Positions 1 to 8,147 of a stretch of DNA of 64,000 nucleotides are shown piece after piece. The translations under genes and the position numbers were made by a program. The stretch is from contig NZ_JAGTAS010000052.1 in the NCBI RefSeq assembly GCF_025685425.1, positions 1 through 64,000 of the forward strand, read 5' to 3'. Under the pieces are notes generated by a model. That model ran no database searches. It was not told the origin of the DNA and saw only the letters and a program-made list of their open reading frames with translations. Positions within the stretch are counted from its first letter, which is position 1, and the number at the start of each line of letters is the position of its first letter. The DNA comes from Terriglobus albidus. GTDB taxonomy: Bacteria; Acidobacteriota; Terriglobia; Terriglobales; Acidobacteriaceae.

Positions 1-108
1 CTGAAGAAAAAGGCTCCGGCAGAGCTCTTCCTCCCAGAAGGCGCCTTCGACTTCGTGCAGTTCTGGCAAAATCCTGCTAAGTTCACAAACGTTGCACTTG
101 GCGCTTGA
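1..108 (+). CDS. 3' end of an unidentified gene
   Basis: An open frame enters from the left edge and ends with TGA at 106-108, giving 35 residues. The visible tail contains LPEGAFDFVQFW and ends NVALGA, so its composition looks like a real protein. I do not recognise the family. It converges on the kinase gene that ends at 183. The 74-bp gap between them contains a weak GCCCTG/CAGGGC pairing with a long loop and nothing else I can call. The entry rests on reading frame and composition only. Confidence 0.4.
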   Translation: MKKKAPAELFLPEGAFDFVQFWQNPAKFTNVALGA

Positions 109-182
109 ATCCGCCCTGCTTCTCTACCGAAATCTTTCAGGGCCGGGGCCATTAGCGTAGCAAAGACTAAGTCGACACTCGC

Positions 183-1466
183 CTATGCGTCACGCACGAC
201 CTGGAAAAAATCCTCATCGCCCATCTGTCCACCCTTGAGTGCAAGTTCGATATCGAGTGCACCATGCGTGCGGCAAAGAGGAACGCCGGTATGAAGATTG
301 GCCTGCCAGGTAAGTGCCCTGAGTCCAAGCTGCCGAACCGCGTGCGAGCTGGTATCGCCACCGCAAAGCAGAACACGCGAGATGTGAGTAGCCTGCACAA
401 TCTGACGCATCATGACGCCGAGGAGTTCGCCCAGGGTTGACCCCGATGCCGGCCCGCTGACCGGCCCCATCGCACTGTAAAGCACGGTATCCCTTCCCTG
501 CCCTATGGACTGAATAGCCTGAGCAACCACGGCCTGCTGACGGCTTGCATCTCCAAGGAGTTCCTCTGGATCGAGGGCGATGCCTGCGAAACCATGCGCT
601 AGTGCCCAACGAAGTTGCCGTTCTGTAGCAACAGAGCAGGAGCCGCTCAGAGCCAGGAGAGGTCCTCGCACCTTCGGGGGCAATGACACGTCTGATCTAG
701 AAACAAAATTCAAGCCGACATCGCGCCACGCCTCTACCAAAGCTGCGGTCAACCCTGAGCTTCCAACCGCAAACATCTGCTGTTGTCCGGCGGCCCGCCA
801 GAGAAGCTTGCCTATCGTCCTCAGTTCGGGTGCATGCACTGTATCAAAGAGCACGGCATCCGCACCTGCGGTCGTGGCTTTCGCAAAGGCGCCGAATCCA
901 TCTCCTCTGCGAATGTTCCGGTAGTCCACATGGTCTATCCGGAGTGTCGTCTGTGCACAGAGATGTTTGCGCAGATCCGCTTCCCGCATCGGCGTCACAG
1001 GATGACGGCTCATCGCGTGCCGATCGATACGCAACACCCTGCCATCAGGGCCGGCAGCGTACAAGCGTCCTCGCCACACATATCGCCGAAGATGAGGAGC
1101 ACCCACAACGATGGGCACCGTGTGTCCGTCAAAGCTCTCTCGGCCGATCTCCATCGCGCAGCCGATACTCCCGATCGACGGTGACGAGTCGAAGGTGGAG
1201 CAAACCTTGTAGTGCGTGATGGGAGCGCCCGCTGCCCGCGACGAACGGAAGACTGCGGGAAGGTTTTGCTTCATCCACTCCGGTGACTGGGAACGGCTCT
1301 CTCCGGCGATTCCATAGGCGCGGAGCTCCGGAACCAATGCCAGGTCTTCAACCGTCGGTGGAGCGAAAAACAACGCGGCAGGAATGCCACCGCGGGCAAG
1401 CTGCTCCAGCACATCAGTGGAACCAGTAAAGTCGTCGCCGTAATAGGTATAAAGCAGGTCTCGCAT
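183..1466 (-). CDS. DUF1537 four-carbon acid sugar kinase, candidate 3-oxo-isoapionate kinase
   Basis: This 427-residue cytoplasmic protein belongs to the four-carbon acid sugar kinase family. The N-terminal sugar-binding domain opens with YYGDDFTGSTD (about residues 8-18). The C-terminal nucleotide-binding domain carries GGDTSSHAV near residue 370, and SSGLTAALVEAW lies near residue 240. Known members phosphorylate L-threonate, D-erythronate or 3-oxo-isoapionate. It starts 5 bp after the stop of the RuBisCO-like gene, with GGAG about 10 nt before the ATG. The RLP neighbour favours the 3-oxo-isoapionate kinase (OiaK) role, but substrate cannot be read from sequence alone. It is the last gene of a five-gene leftward operon. 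Confidence 0.85.
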   Translation of the reverse strand: MRDLLYTYYGDDFTGSTDVLEQLARGGIPAALFFAPPTVEDLALVPELRAYGIAGESRSQSPEWMKQNLPAVFRSSRAAGAPITHYKVCSTFDSSPSIGSIGCAMEIGRESFDGHTVPIVVGAPHLRRYVWRGRLYAAGPDGRVLRIDRHAMSRHPVTPMREADLRKHLCAQTTLRIDHVDYRNIRRGDGFGAFAKATTAGADAVLFDTVHAPELRTIGKLLWRAAGQQQMFAVGSSGLTAALVEAWRDVGLNFVSRSDVSLPPKVRGPLLALSGSCSVATERQLRWALAHGFAGIALDPEELLGDASRQQAVVAQAIQSIGQGRDTVLYSAMGPVSGPASGSTLGELLGVMMRQIVQATHISRVLLCGGDTSSHAVRQLGLRALTWQANLHTGVPLCRTHGALDIELALKGGQMGDEDFFQVVRDA

Positions 1467-1471
1467 GCGAC

Positions 1472-2743
1472 TCAGGCTCCGAAGAGCTCAAGGGCCTGTG
1501 CCAGCTCGTGATGGCGGGTTGCGAACGCAGCCAGAGAGACGCCTTCAACAGCAGCCTGCCAGGCCTGCTGCAGACTGCGCACACCTGCAGCCGGACCTCC
1601 GGGATGTCCCATGATTCCTCCGCCACAGGCATAGATCAGATCTGTGCATCCAAGGGCCTTATAGGTATCGGGCGCCTGACGCGCACTTTGTCCCGATGAG
1701 AAGACAGGCATGATCTCGCAGCCGGGCGAAGGCGCCGGAAACATCGGCGTAAGGCAGGCTCGGGCGGACGCAATGACCGACTCATCGCTCTCGCAGAATT
1801 TATTGCGCAATCCATTCACATGCGTGTGATCGATGCCGGCAAGCCGCCACAGCTTGCTGAAGGCAACGAAGCTCATCCCCAGGACAGGCGATCGGCCAAG
1901 CATTCCCCAGCCATTGCGATGGCCGTGGATCGGAACCTGTGCATGTGCGCGAAGAACCTTCATCGCCGGCAGACCGATAGAGTTCATGCTCACCATGACA
2001 GATAGTCCGCCTTCGGCGACAACGTGGTCATGACGCCGCAGCATCTCATCGATCTCCCCGGTCAGATTCGGCGCGTACATCACCTGCTTCCCTGTCCGCT
2101 CCGCAAACTCCCGCAAGACACGCATCACTGCCGAGACGCGCTCTTCAAACGGACAGTGCACTCCATCGGTCTGCAGCTCATCATCCTTGATGAAGTCGAT
2201 GCCCGCTTCGGCCAGCACGCGTACTTGCGCAGCCGTAGTCTCCGGATCCATGCCGATGCTGGGCTTGATGATCGTGCCGATCAGCGGTCGCCCGTACACG
2301 CCTGTCAGCGACCGCGTGCCTTGGACGCCAAACTGTGGCCCCTGGTACCGCGAAAGAAATTCGGCCGGCAGTTCCAGATCCAGAAGTTTCAAACCGGAAA
2401 ACGTCTTCAATTCCGAAAGATTGCCGGCAACAGTTGCGAGAAGATTCGGCAGTGAAGGGCCGATATTCTCAAGCGGCCATGAGAGCGTGACTTCTGCCGT
2501 ACGCCGAACCCCATCCCAGTTCTTTGGTGTTCCGGCGCCTGGCAACGAGGGAACAGCGACCGCCTCTCTCTCGACGATGAGTTCGACCTGCGCGGCAAAG
2601 CGCTCACGCAAGGCCTCCGTCTCTCCAGGAACACGAAGAAACGTTCCCGTGGACTGCTCACCGGCCATGGTCTCCGCTGCCTGCTCCAACGGAAAGGCTG
2701 TTTCGATGAAGTAGCGTGCACAGATACGCGGATGAGTGCTCAT
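1472..2743 (-). CDS. RuBisCO-like protein (RLP)
   Basis: This 423-residue protein has the RuBisCO large-subunit fold. The active-site lysine is in GTIIKPSIGM (K160). The metal-binding set KDDE is in FIKDDEL (K186, D188, E189, equivalent to K201/D203/E204 of RuBisCO). HGHR (H275, R276) and DHTH (H306, H308) follow, and GGGIMGHPGG forms the C-terminal phosphate site. The loop-6 region reads GLRNKF, unlike the GKLEG of true carboxylases, so I do not expect CO2 fixation. RLPs beside DUF1537 kinases act on 3-oxo-isoapionate 4-phosphate, as decarboxylase (OiaC) or transcarboxylase/hydrolase (OiaX). Which of the two applies here is unknown. It lies 12 bp after GH127 and 5 bp before the kinase. Confidence 0.85.
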   Translation of the reverse strand: MSTHPRICARYFIETAFPLEQAAETMAGEQSTGTFLRVPGETEALRERFAAQVELIVEREAVAVPSLPGAGTPKNWDGVRRTAEVTLSWPLENIGPSLPNLLATVAGNLSELKTFSGLKLLDLELPAEFLSRYQGPQFGVQGTRSLTGVYGRPLIGTIIKPSIGMDPETTAAQVRVLAEAGIDFIKDDELQTDGVHCPFEERVSAVMRVLREFAERTGKQVMYAPNLTGEIDEMLRRHDHVVAEGGLSVMVSMNSIGLPAMKVLRAHAQVPIHGHRNGWGMLGRSPVLGMSFVAFSKLWRLAGIDHTHVNGLRNKFCESDESVIASARACLTPMFPAPSPGCEIMPVFSSGQSARQAPDTYKALGCTDLIYACGGGIMGHPGGPAAGVRSLQQAWQAAVEGVSLAAFATRHHELAQALELFGA

Positions 2744-2755
2744 TCGGACCCCTCC

Positions 2756-4666
2756 TCAGCCGCGATAAAAATAGCTCGTGTAGCGCTCATTCTCGACGCG
2801 GTAAAGCGGAACAAAGACAGCATCCCGCCCCGCATACCGTTCGGTATAAGCCTGTGGGCCCGCGGCCTTCAGATTGGATGGCAGCGGTAGCTTCGCGTGT
2901 GCCTCGGCGGCGGGGATATTCAGCGCAACATACTGCACCGGGCCGCGCATCAGGGCGACCACATCCGGGTTCCGGTCATCGATGCTTTCGGTGCGGAAGT
3001 CCTGGGGAAGCATCAGCTCCACGCGATCCCCCGCCTTCCAGCGGCGGCGCAGCGCATAGAACGTTCCAGCGGAAGCACTGGCCGTTTCCACCTTTCCGTT
3101 CACACGGATGGTGGCAGGCCGCTGCAGCCAGCCGGGAATACGAAGGTGCAACGCAAAGGTCGCTTCCCTGGCAGGGTACACAGTCAGCATTACGTGATCG
3201 TCGATGGGATACTGCGTCTCCTGGGTCAGAACGACAGCAAGATCCTTCACCTGGGTCTGTACGCGAGATGGCGCATAGAGCGTGACATACAAGCCATCGT
3301 CCGCACCGAAGTAGAGATTGAGCGGGTAATCCGCTACCGTCTGCACCAGCGTGCCGGAACAGCAGGGCTACTTCTGCTTGTAATAGACCTTCTCCGCGTA
3401 GGGCCCGTAGGTGGAGTAATACGGATAGCGGCCCTCTGAATCTGGCCGCTTCACTCCGAGTATTGTGTTGAAGAGAACGCGCTCCAGGTTGTCGGCATAG
3501 GCCGTGTCCTGCGGAACTCCGGTACGCAGCAGATACCGCGCAAGCTTGGTTGCAGCATAAGCGCCACAGGGAGTCTCAAAGTGATCGACCGTGCTGCTGA
3601 GCGATGCATACAGCTCGCCACGATGGGGAGTAATGAAGGTCTCGTTTGGTCCCCAGCCGCCGCTGGAGAACTGCTGCGTCATGGTCAGCAGCAGAAAGGC
3701 ATGGCGCATGGCATCGCGGTACTTTGTATCTCCAAGCGCGAGATATGCGCTGCCTCCGGAAGAGAGCGCAATCGCGTGCGAGTACGCATGCTGGCCGGGG
3801 AAAGGATCTTCCGTACGGGCAAGCCGATCGAAGAACTCGCGGTCTAGCAGATATCGCACCGCATACTCGCGGAACGCCGGGTTCCCCGTGGCCTCGGCCG
3901 CAGCGAAAAGATTCTCCGGCATGATGTATGTCTCGTCATACGGAGGGTCTTTCTTACCGATACGATCGCGTCCCTGTGCCGGCAGAAGAGGCTTCGCTCC
4001 ATCGAAGACACGATTCAAGAGGTCGTTCGTACCGGGAACCCTGGACAGCGTTCCCGCATCCAGCAGGCCGATCAAGTGCTTGTCGAGCGTGTAGCAAGTC
4101 CAGAGATTTGTCTCCGGCCGAAGGATACTGACATTCTGCGGTCCAAGCGTCGCTGCAAAGCCTTCTACGAGATCATGAGCTTTGGCGTGGCAAACCTCAT
4201 CTCCTGTAGCTGCCCCCATACGGGCCATACCGGAGATGTACTGCCCAAGACTGTGGCCAGGAACGAAGCCATCGCGGTCATACCAGCCGCCCATATCGTC
4301 ACCGGGCGCAGGCAGACCTGCACGCTGCCGATAGACCTTCAGCAGCCGGTCGTTCGAGAGGGAAAGGTAATGTGCCTTGAGCGCAAAGTATTGCTCGGCA
4401 AAGGGACCGCCCGTCAACTGTACTTCGCCGTACTGCAATTGGCGCAGCGGAGCACGATCGGCGCTCTGATCCACCGCAGCTTCAGCTCCGATCGCCGTTG
4501 CGGCAACGGTCATCGCGGAGGTCTTCAGAAATTCTCGACGGGTAAAGCTTTTTCCCTGTAGGTGTGGAGTAGGGCATCCGCATCTGTGGGCGTTTTCCGC
4601 AATGAAAACGCCGCTGCACTCCTCTTTCGGGCTACCCAGCAACAGGGAAAATGCTCTAAAGCTCAC
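2756..4666 (-). pseudogene. GH127 (DUF1680) beta-L-arabinofuranosidase-like gene with in-frame TAG
   Basis: One continuous frame of about 636 codons, the normal GH127 length, is interrupted by a single TAG at 3370-3368. Upstream reads GPYAEKVYYKQK; downstream reads PCCSGTLVQTVADYPLN without any frame change. The adjacent cysteines (codons at 3364-3359) match the metal/nucleophile Cys pair of GH127, and FETPCG upstream probably supplies the other ligands, so the stop splits the active site. TRREFLK followed by an Ala-rich stretch is a Tat signal, but no ATG precedes it in frame. The only start is GTG 4666, which makes the first roughly 36 residues a translation of repeat copy A. The 432-residue upstream product should be inactive. 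A sequencing error (TGG to TAG) or suppression remains possible. Confidence 0.8.
4545..4657. repeat. MITE-like palindromic repeat, copy A
   Basis: An imperfect palindrome of about 113 bp. The right end is ACAGGGAAAATGCTCT and the left end, AAGCTTTTTCCCTGT, is its degenerate complement. The centre is GGCGTTTTCCGCAATG with a facing GAAAACGCC. It lies over the 5' end of the GH127 frame and encodes that frame's N-terminal residues. It has the same orientation as the copy at 55667-55780 and the opposite orientation to those at 48429 and 51607. Confidence 0.75.
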
Positions 4667-4750
4667 GGTCTCTCTCGTTTCCTGCTACGCAACGGAAGGA
4701 TAAAACACGGTGAAGATGATTTGCCGCATGTGCTGACATTCAGAACACGA

Positions 4751-4765
4751 TTCCGGGATGCGGAA
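4751..4765. promoter_or_regulatory. Putative operator TTCCG-N5-CGGAA upstream of GH127
   Basis: This is a perfect 5-bp inverted repeat with a 5-nt spacer in the 117-bp gap between the MFS stop and the GH127 start. It is followed by CTCCAT. A near-identical site (TTCCA-N5-CGGAA then CTCCCAT) lies in the divergent promoter region at 6863-6877 of the same locus. Two related sites inside one locus suggest a shared local regulator. No regulator gene is visible in the locus. Confidence 0.4.
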
Positions 4766-4783
4766 CTCCATTTATGTCAGGTT

Positions 4784-6055
4784 TTATGCCAGGTCTTCAG
4801 CCACATCCAGACCGCGTGTGCAGTCCACACGTGCAAAGATCACCGCAGCCAGCAGGATCATGGCGGCAATCATCCGCACTGGAAGATCGTAGTTCCCGGC
4901 AAACTTCACGACGTAGCCGAAAACGATGGTGCATACCCAGCCACCGAGGTTTCCCGCGGTATTCATCACGCCGGAGGCGGTGCCGCCAAAGTTGCCGCCA
5001 AGCCCCATCGCCATGGCCCAGGCCGACGGCAGCATCAGGTCCATCACACCGAAGCCCGCTGTCGCCAACACGATGATGCCTGTGTGTGTCTGGACCGCGG
5101 TCATGCCATACAACAAGCAAGCCGCAACACTAAGGCAGATTGCCGTCACCCAGCGATAGGATCTGCGCCGGCCAAAGCGTATGACCAGCCACTCCGACAG
5201 CACTCCACCTGTGAGATTGCCTGCCAGTCCCATCAGGAATGGCAGCGATGCCCAGATGCCCATCTCTGCCACAGTGAAGTGGGCACTGCGCACCAGCCAG
5301 GTCGTAAACCATCCAAAGAAGAACCAGCTCCCCCACGCATAGCAGAAGTAAGCCACTGATAGCAGCCATAGATCCGGTAGACGGAAGAGCCGCGACCACG
5401 GAACCTTCTCCTGCAGCTCTGAATCTTGATAGCCGGCCGAGGTGACTGTTGGGGAACCGATTTCAATCAGCTCCTCCATGTCAATGCCGGGCATAGTCTC
5501 TGGGCTTTCGCGAAACAGAAACAGCCATAGGGCAACCCAAACAAATCCGATCGCGCCCATGCACCAGAAGATTCCACGCCAGCCCACAGATCGCGCTAAC
5601 GGCACAAGCAGCAGCGGCGCCAGCGCTCCGCCAAGCCTGCTGGCGCCCCACACGAAACCCTGCGCACGCGCATGTTCCTTTTTAGGGAACCAGCGGCTGA
5701 TGACACCGGCCGCGTTCGGATAGGCTCCTGCGGCTCCCATGCCGAAGAGGAAGCGTGACGCCGCGATCTGCAGAAAACTGCGGCACCATCCCGTCATCGC
5801 TGTGAAGAAGCTCCACCAGGTGACGATGCGTGCGAGCTCTTTGCGTCGGCCGTGCCGGTCTCCCATGGCTCCGGATGGAATCTCGAAGATGGCGTTTGCC
5901 AGGATGTAGGCTCCGAGCACCCATCCCCACTGCTCTTCCGAGAGATGAAGATCGTTGCGGATGCCGCTCTCGGCAACCGGCAAAGCCAGCCGGTCCAGAA
6001 ACGTAATGATGCTGAGGGCACACAACAGCATCAGCACCATGTGGCGCTTCTTCAA
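4784..6055 (-). CDS. MFS transporter, anion:cation symporter (hexuronate-type) family
   Basis: A 12-helix inner-membrane permease of about 423 residues. The conserved MFS loop between helices 2 and 3 reads GAMGDRHGRRKE, and early residues FLDRLALPVAE resemble ExuT/GudP-type sugar-acid symporters. I chose TTG 6055 as start because GGAGG sits 7 nt before it, while the ATG at 6040 has only a weak purine run. The TTG overlaps the TGA of the racemase-like gene, giving translational coupling. Its place in the operon suggests uptake of the sugar or sugar acid processed by the RLP and kinase. The substrate itself is inferred from context only. Confidence 0.85.
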   Translation of the reverse strand: MKKRHMVLMLLCALSIITFLDRLALPVAESGIRNDLHLSEEQWGWVLGAYILANAIFEIPSGAMGDRHGRRKELARIVTWWSFFTAMTGWCRSFLQIAASRFLFGMGAAGAYPNAAGVISRWFPKKEHARAQGFVWGASRLGGALAPLLLVPLARSVGWRGIFWCMGAIGFVWVALWLFLFRESPETMPGIDMEELIEIGSPTVTSAGYQDSELQEKVPWSRLFRLPDLWLLSVAYFCYAWGSWFFFGWFTTWLVRSAHFTVAEMGIWASLPFLMGLAGNLTGGVLSEWLVIRFGRRRSYRWVTAICLSVAACLLYGMTAVQTHTGIIVLATAGFGVMDLMLPSAWAMAMGLGGNFGGTASGVMNTAGNLGGWVCTIVFGYVVKFAGNYDLPVRMIAAMILLAAVIFARVDCTRGLDVAEDLA

Positions 6056-6753
6056 ACAGCAACCTCCACAGGCTTGCCCAGCAACACGTCGCAAGCGTGC
6101 AGCACATCCCGAGCGCGCAACACGGCAAGCTCAGGCGAGCTCAATACGGGTATGGGCAAAGCGCCCGGTCCCATGGCCTGCACAACTCGCGCCATGCTGG
6201 CCTGCGCCAACACAACAACATCCACGTTCTTCATCTCCTCCAGCAATGCCTTCGACAGAATACGATCATGAGTCGCGGTATCGCCGGCGAGCACGGCTTC
6301 GAACGCTCCATCGCAGAGCGATGAGACCAACTCTACTTTCTTTCCTGCCGCATCAGCCTTGTCGTGTAGTAGCGCCAGCGTCGGCTCCAACGTGGTGCGC
6401 AGGGTCGCCATGACACCGATGCGGCTTCCACGCCGCACAGCCTCTTCGGCCATGGCATCATCCACGCGGATCACGGGAATATCCATCACCTGCCGCCCAA
6501 TACGAACACCTGCCCCAATAGAAGAACAGGTCACCATCACAGCATCCGCGCCTGCGTCCTGCGCCGACTGCAGCGTGGCCAATAGACGCCGGATCGTCAC
6601 CCGTCGCAGCGCACCATGGCGGATGGTGTCTTTGATCAGGCTCTCATCCACCATATGAAAGACATTGACCCCGCTCAGATGCTGCGAGCACAGCGCGCCA
6701 AAGATAGGCGTTAGCGTAGGGCTGGTATGAATCAGAGCGAGTGTCTGGGGCAC
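6052..6753 (-). CDS. Asp/Glu/hydantoin racemase family protein lacking the second cysteine
   Basis: A 233-residue protein of the aspartate/glutamate racemase fold, a duplicated Rossmann-like domain. The first catalytic cysteine is present in VMVTCSS (C76). The second motif, usually LGC, reads VVLAQASM, so alanine (A185) stands where the second cysteine is expected. Two-base racemisation is therefore unlikely. Single-cysteine relatives such as arylmalonate decarboxylase and maleate isomerase do other chemistry, although arylmalonate decarboxylase keeps the opposite cysteine. It is the first gene of the operon and overlaps the MFS start. A step on a branched-chain sugar acid is plausible from context but unproven. 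Confidence 0.75.
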   Translation of the reverse strand: MPQTLALIHTSPTLTPIFGALCSQHLSGVNVFHMVDESLIKDTIRHGALRRVTIRRLLATLQSAQDAGADAVMVTCSSIGAGVRIGRQVMDIPVIRVDDAMAEEAVRRGSRIGVMATLRTTLEPTLALLHDKADAAGKKVELVSSLCDGAFEAVLAGDTATHDRILSKALLEEMKNVDVVVLAQASMARVVQAMGPGALPIPVLSSPELAVLRARDVLHACDVLLGKPVEVAV

Positions 6754-6839
6754 GAGAAGGACTCCTTGCAGAAGGTAGGTCTGGTTCTATCTTGCCCTTC
6801 ATCGGATGTAAAGCGTGCAGTGCAGAAATCCCGCAATCA

Positions 6840-6877
6840 TTCCGCTATGATTCACTCCGGAATTCCATCTTGCGGAA
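6840..6877. promoter_or_regulatory. Cluster of TTCCG/CGGAA half-sites in the divergent intergenic region
   Basis: The 233-bp gap 6754-6986 separates the leftward operon from the rightward glycosidases and must hold both promoters. It contains TTCCG at 6840, CGGAA at 6858 and TTCCA-N5-CGGAA at 6863-6877. The last matches the site at 4751-4765 in arm sequence, spacing and the CTCC(C)AT that follows. The rest of the gap shows nothing else I can call. The operator role is inferred. Confidence 0.4.
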
Positions 6878-6986
6878 CTCCCATGCCCAGGGACAGGCAA
6901 AGAACCAAAGCTTTGAGAGAGATCACCGTTGCACTTGCCACTCGGCGCAACCCACGTGTACTTCTACTGTGAACTGTGGAGACACA

Positions 6987-8147
6987 ATGATTCGCACTAA
7001 CCGCCGCGAGTTTCTCGCCATGGTAACCGCCGCCGCACTTTCGCCGGCGGCAATGGCACAGGATGATCCGGCCGCTCCGTTTCGGACACCGTACAAATAT
7101 CCAAAGCTCATTCTCGCTCCAGCCAATCCGTCCATTCCGAGTAATGCTCCCGCCGGAAGCGAGGTCTTCGACTCACGCGGAGTAGATGACCCAATCGTCT
7201 TTCGCGCCGGCGGCGCCTTCTACATGCTGTACATCGGCTTCGACGGAATCGGATATCAGACCGGCCTCGCCAGCAGCAATGATCTCGTGACATGGAAACG
7301 CGAAGGAAACGTCGGCCCACGCGATCCAAATTCGAAGTACACACGGTTCAACCTGGCGATCAGCACGATTCTGCGCGATAAGAACCTTCATGGACGCGGC
7401 GACGCAATTAAGGTCGATGGTCAGTATCTCGCGGCCTGGCATGCCTATCCTGCTGCCGGTTACGAGTCCGGTCCCGCCGTCATCGGCCTGGCGCGCTCTC
7501 GCGATCTTCGACATTGGACACTCACGGAACCGATCCTCCGCCCTGAAGAAGGAGCGGCGTGGGAACGTGGCGGCCTGTACCGTCCGGACGTCTTCGTCGA
7601 CGAGTACGAGGGGAAGCGGACTTATTTTCTCTACTACAACGCGAAGACAGAAACCCTTCCGAAGGATGAGGGCGGAGGTTGGCATGAGCAGAGTGGAGTC
7701 GCTACCAGTACCGATCTGGTGCACTGGACACGATCGCCGCTCAACCCTCTTTTGGAGAATGGCCCCCGTGGGGCGGGAACTTATCCTAAAGGCAGCCCAA
7801 TTGCCGCGAGCGCTCCTTCTGCCGACGCGCGTGACAGCCGCTTTGCCTCAAACCCGTACGTCATGAAGTGGGGTTCGAGCTATGCGATGTACTACTTCGG
7901 TTTCAACTACGAACGCCCGGGTCGCGCCCGTGAGCTGCTCGCATTGGGCCTCGATCCCTTTCATTTCCAGAAGGCGCCGGAGGTGCTGATCGATACCGGT
8001 GCGCCGGGTTCCATCGACGAGACGTTCGCCCATAAGCCATCGCTGATCTATCACGAAGGTGCGCTTTACCACTTTTACTGCGCCGTCTCGGGCAAATATC
8101 CAAATGAGGTTCGCGGCGTCGCCGTCGCACGGTCCAAACCATGGTGA
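6987..8147 (+). CDS. Exported GH43-like five-bladed propeller glycosidase
   Basis: A 386-residue protein starting at ATG 6987 with GGAG 7 nt upstream; a longer open frame runs further 5' but lacks these signals. It begins with a twin-arginine signal, NRREFLAMV followed by AAALSPAAMAQ. The body shows repeated propeller blades of the GH43/GH32/GH130 type: VDDPIVFRAGGAFYMLYIGF, SNDLVTWKREG, RPDVFVDEYEG, STDLVHWTRSP. Asp in VDDP and Asp/Glu in later blades are candidate catalytic residues. The exact family and substrate are not resolved. Its stop overlaps the GH29 start by 7 bp, so the two are co-translated. Confidence 0.7.
   Translation: MIRTNRREFLAMVTAAALSPAAMAQDDPAAPFRTPYKYPKLILAPANPSIPSNAPAGSEVFDSRGVDDPIVFRAGGAFYMLYIGFDGIGYQTGLASSNDLVTWKREGNVGPRDPNSKYTRFNLAISTILRDKNLHGRGDAIKVDGQYLAAWHAYPAAGYESGPAVIGLARSRDLRHWTLTEPILRPEEGAAWERGGLYRPDVFVDEYEGKRTYFLYYNAKTETLPKDEGGGWHEQSGVATSTDLVHWTRSPLNPLLENGPRGAGTYPKGSPIAASAPSADARDSRFASNPYVMKWGSSYAMYYFGFNYERPGRARELLALGLDPFHFQKAPEVLIDTGAPGSIDETFAHKPSLIYHEGALYHFYCAVSGKYPNEVRGVAVARSKPW

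Noticed and set aside
1472-2743. Genuine CO2-fixing RuBisCO
   Set aside because: The loop-6 lysine motif is absent, there is no small subunit or phosphoribulokinase, and the gene sits in a sugar-catabolic operon.
3359-3370. Pyrrolysine or programmed read-through at the GH127 amber codon
   Set aside because: I see no structure or context near the codon that supports recoding, and pyrrolysine use is not expected in this group. A mutation or base error is simpler.
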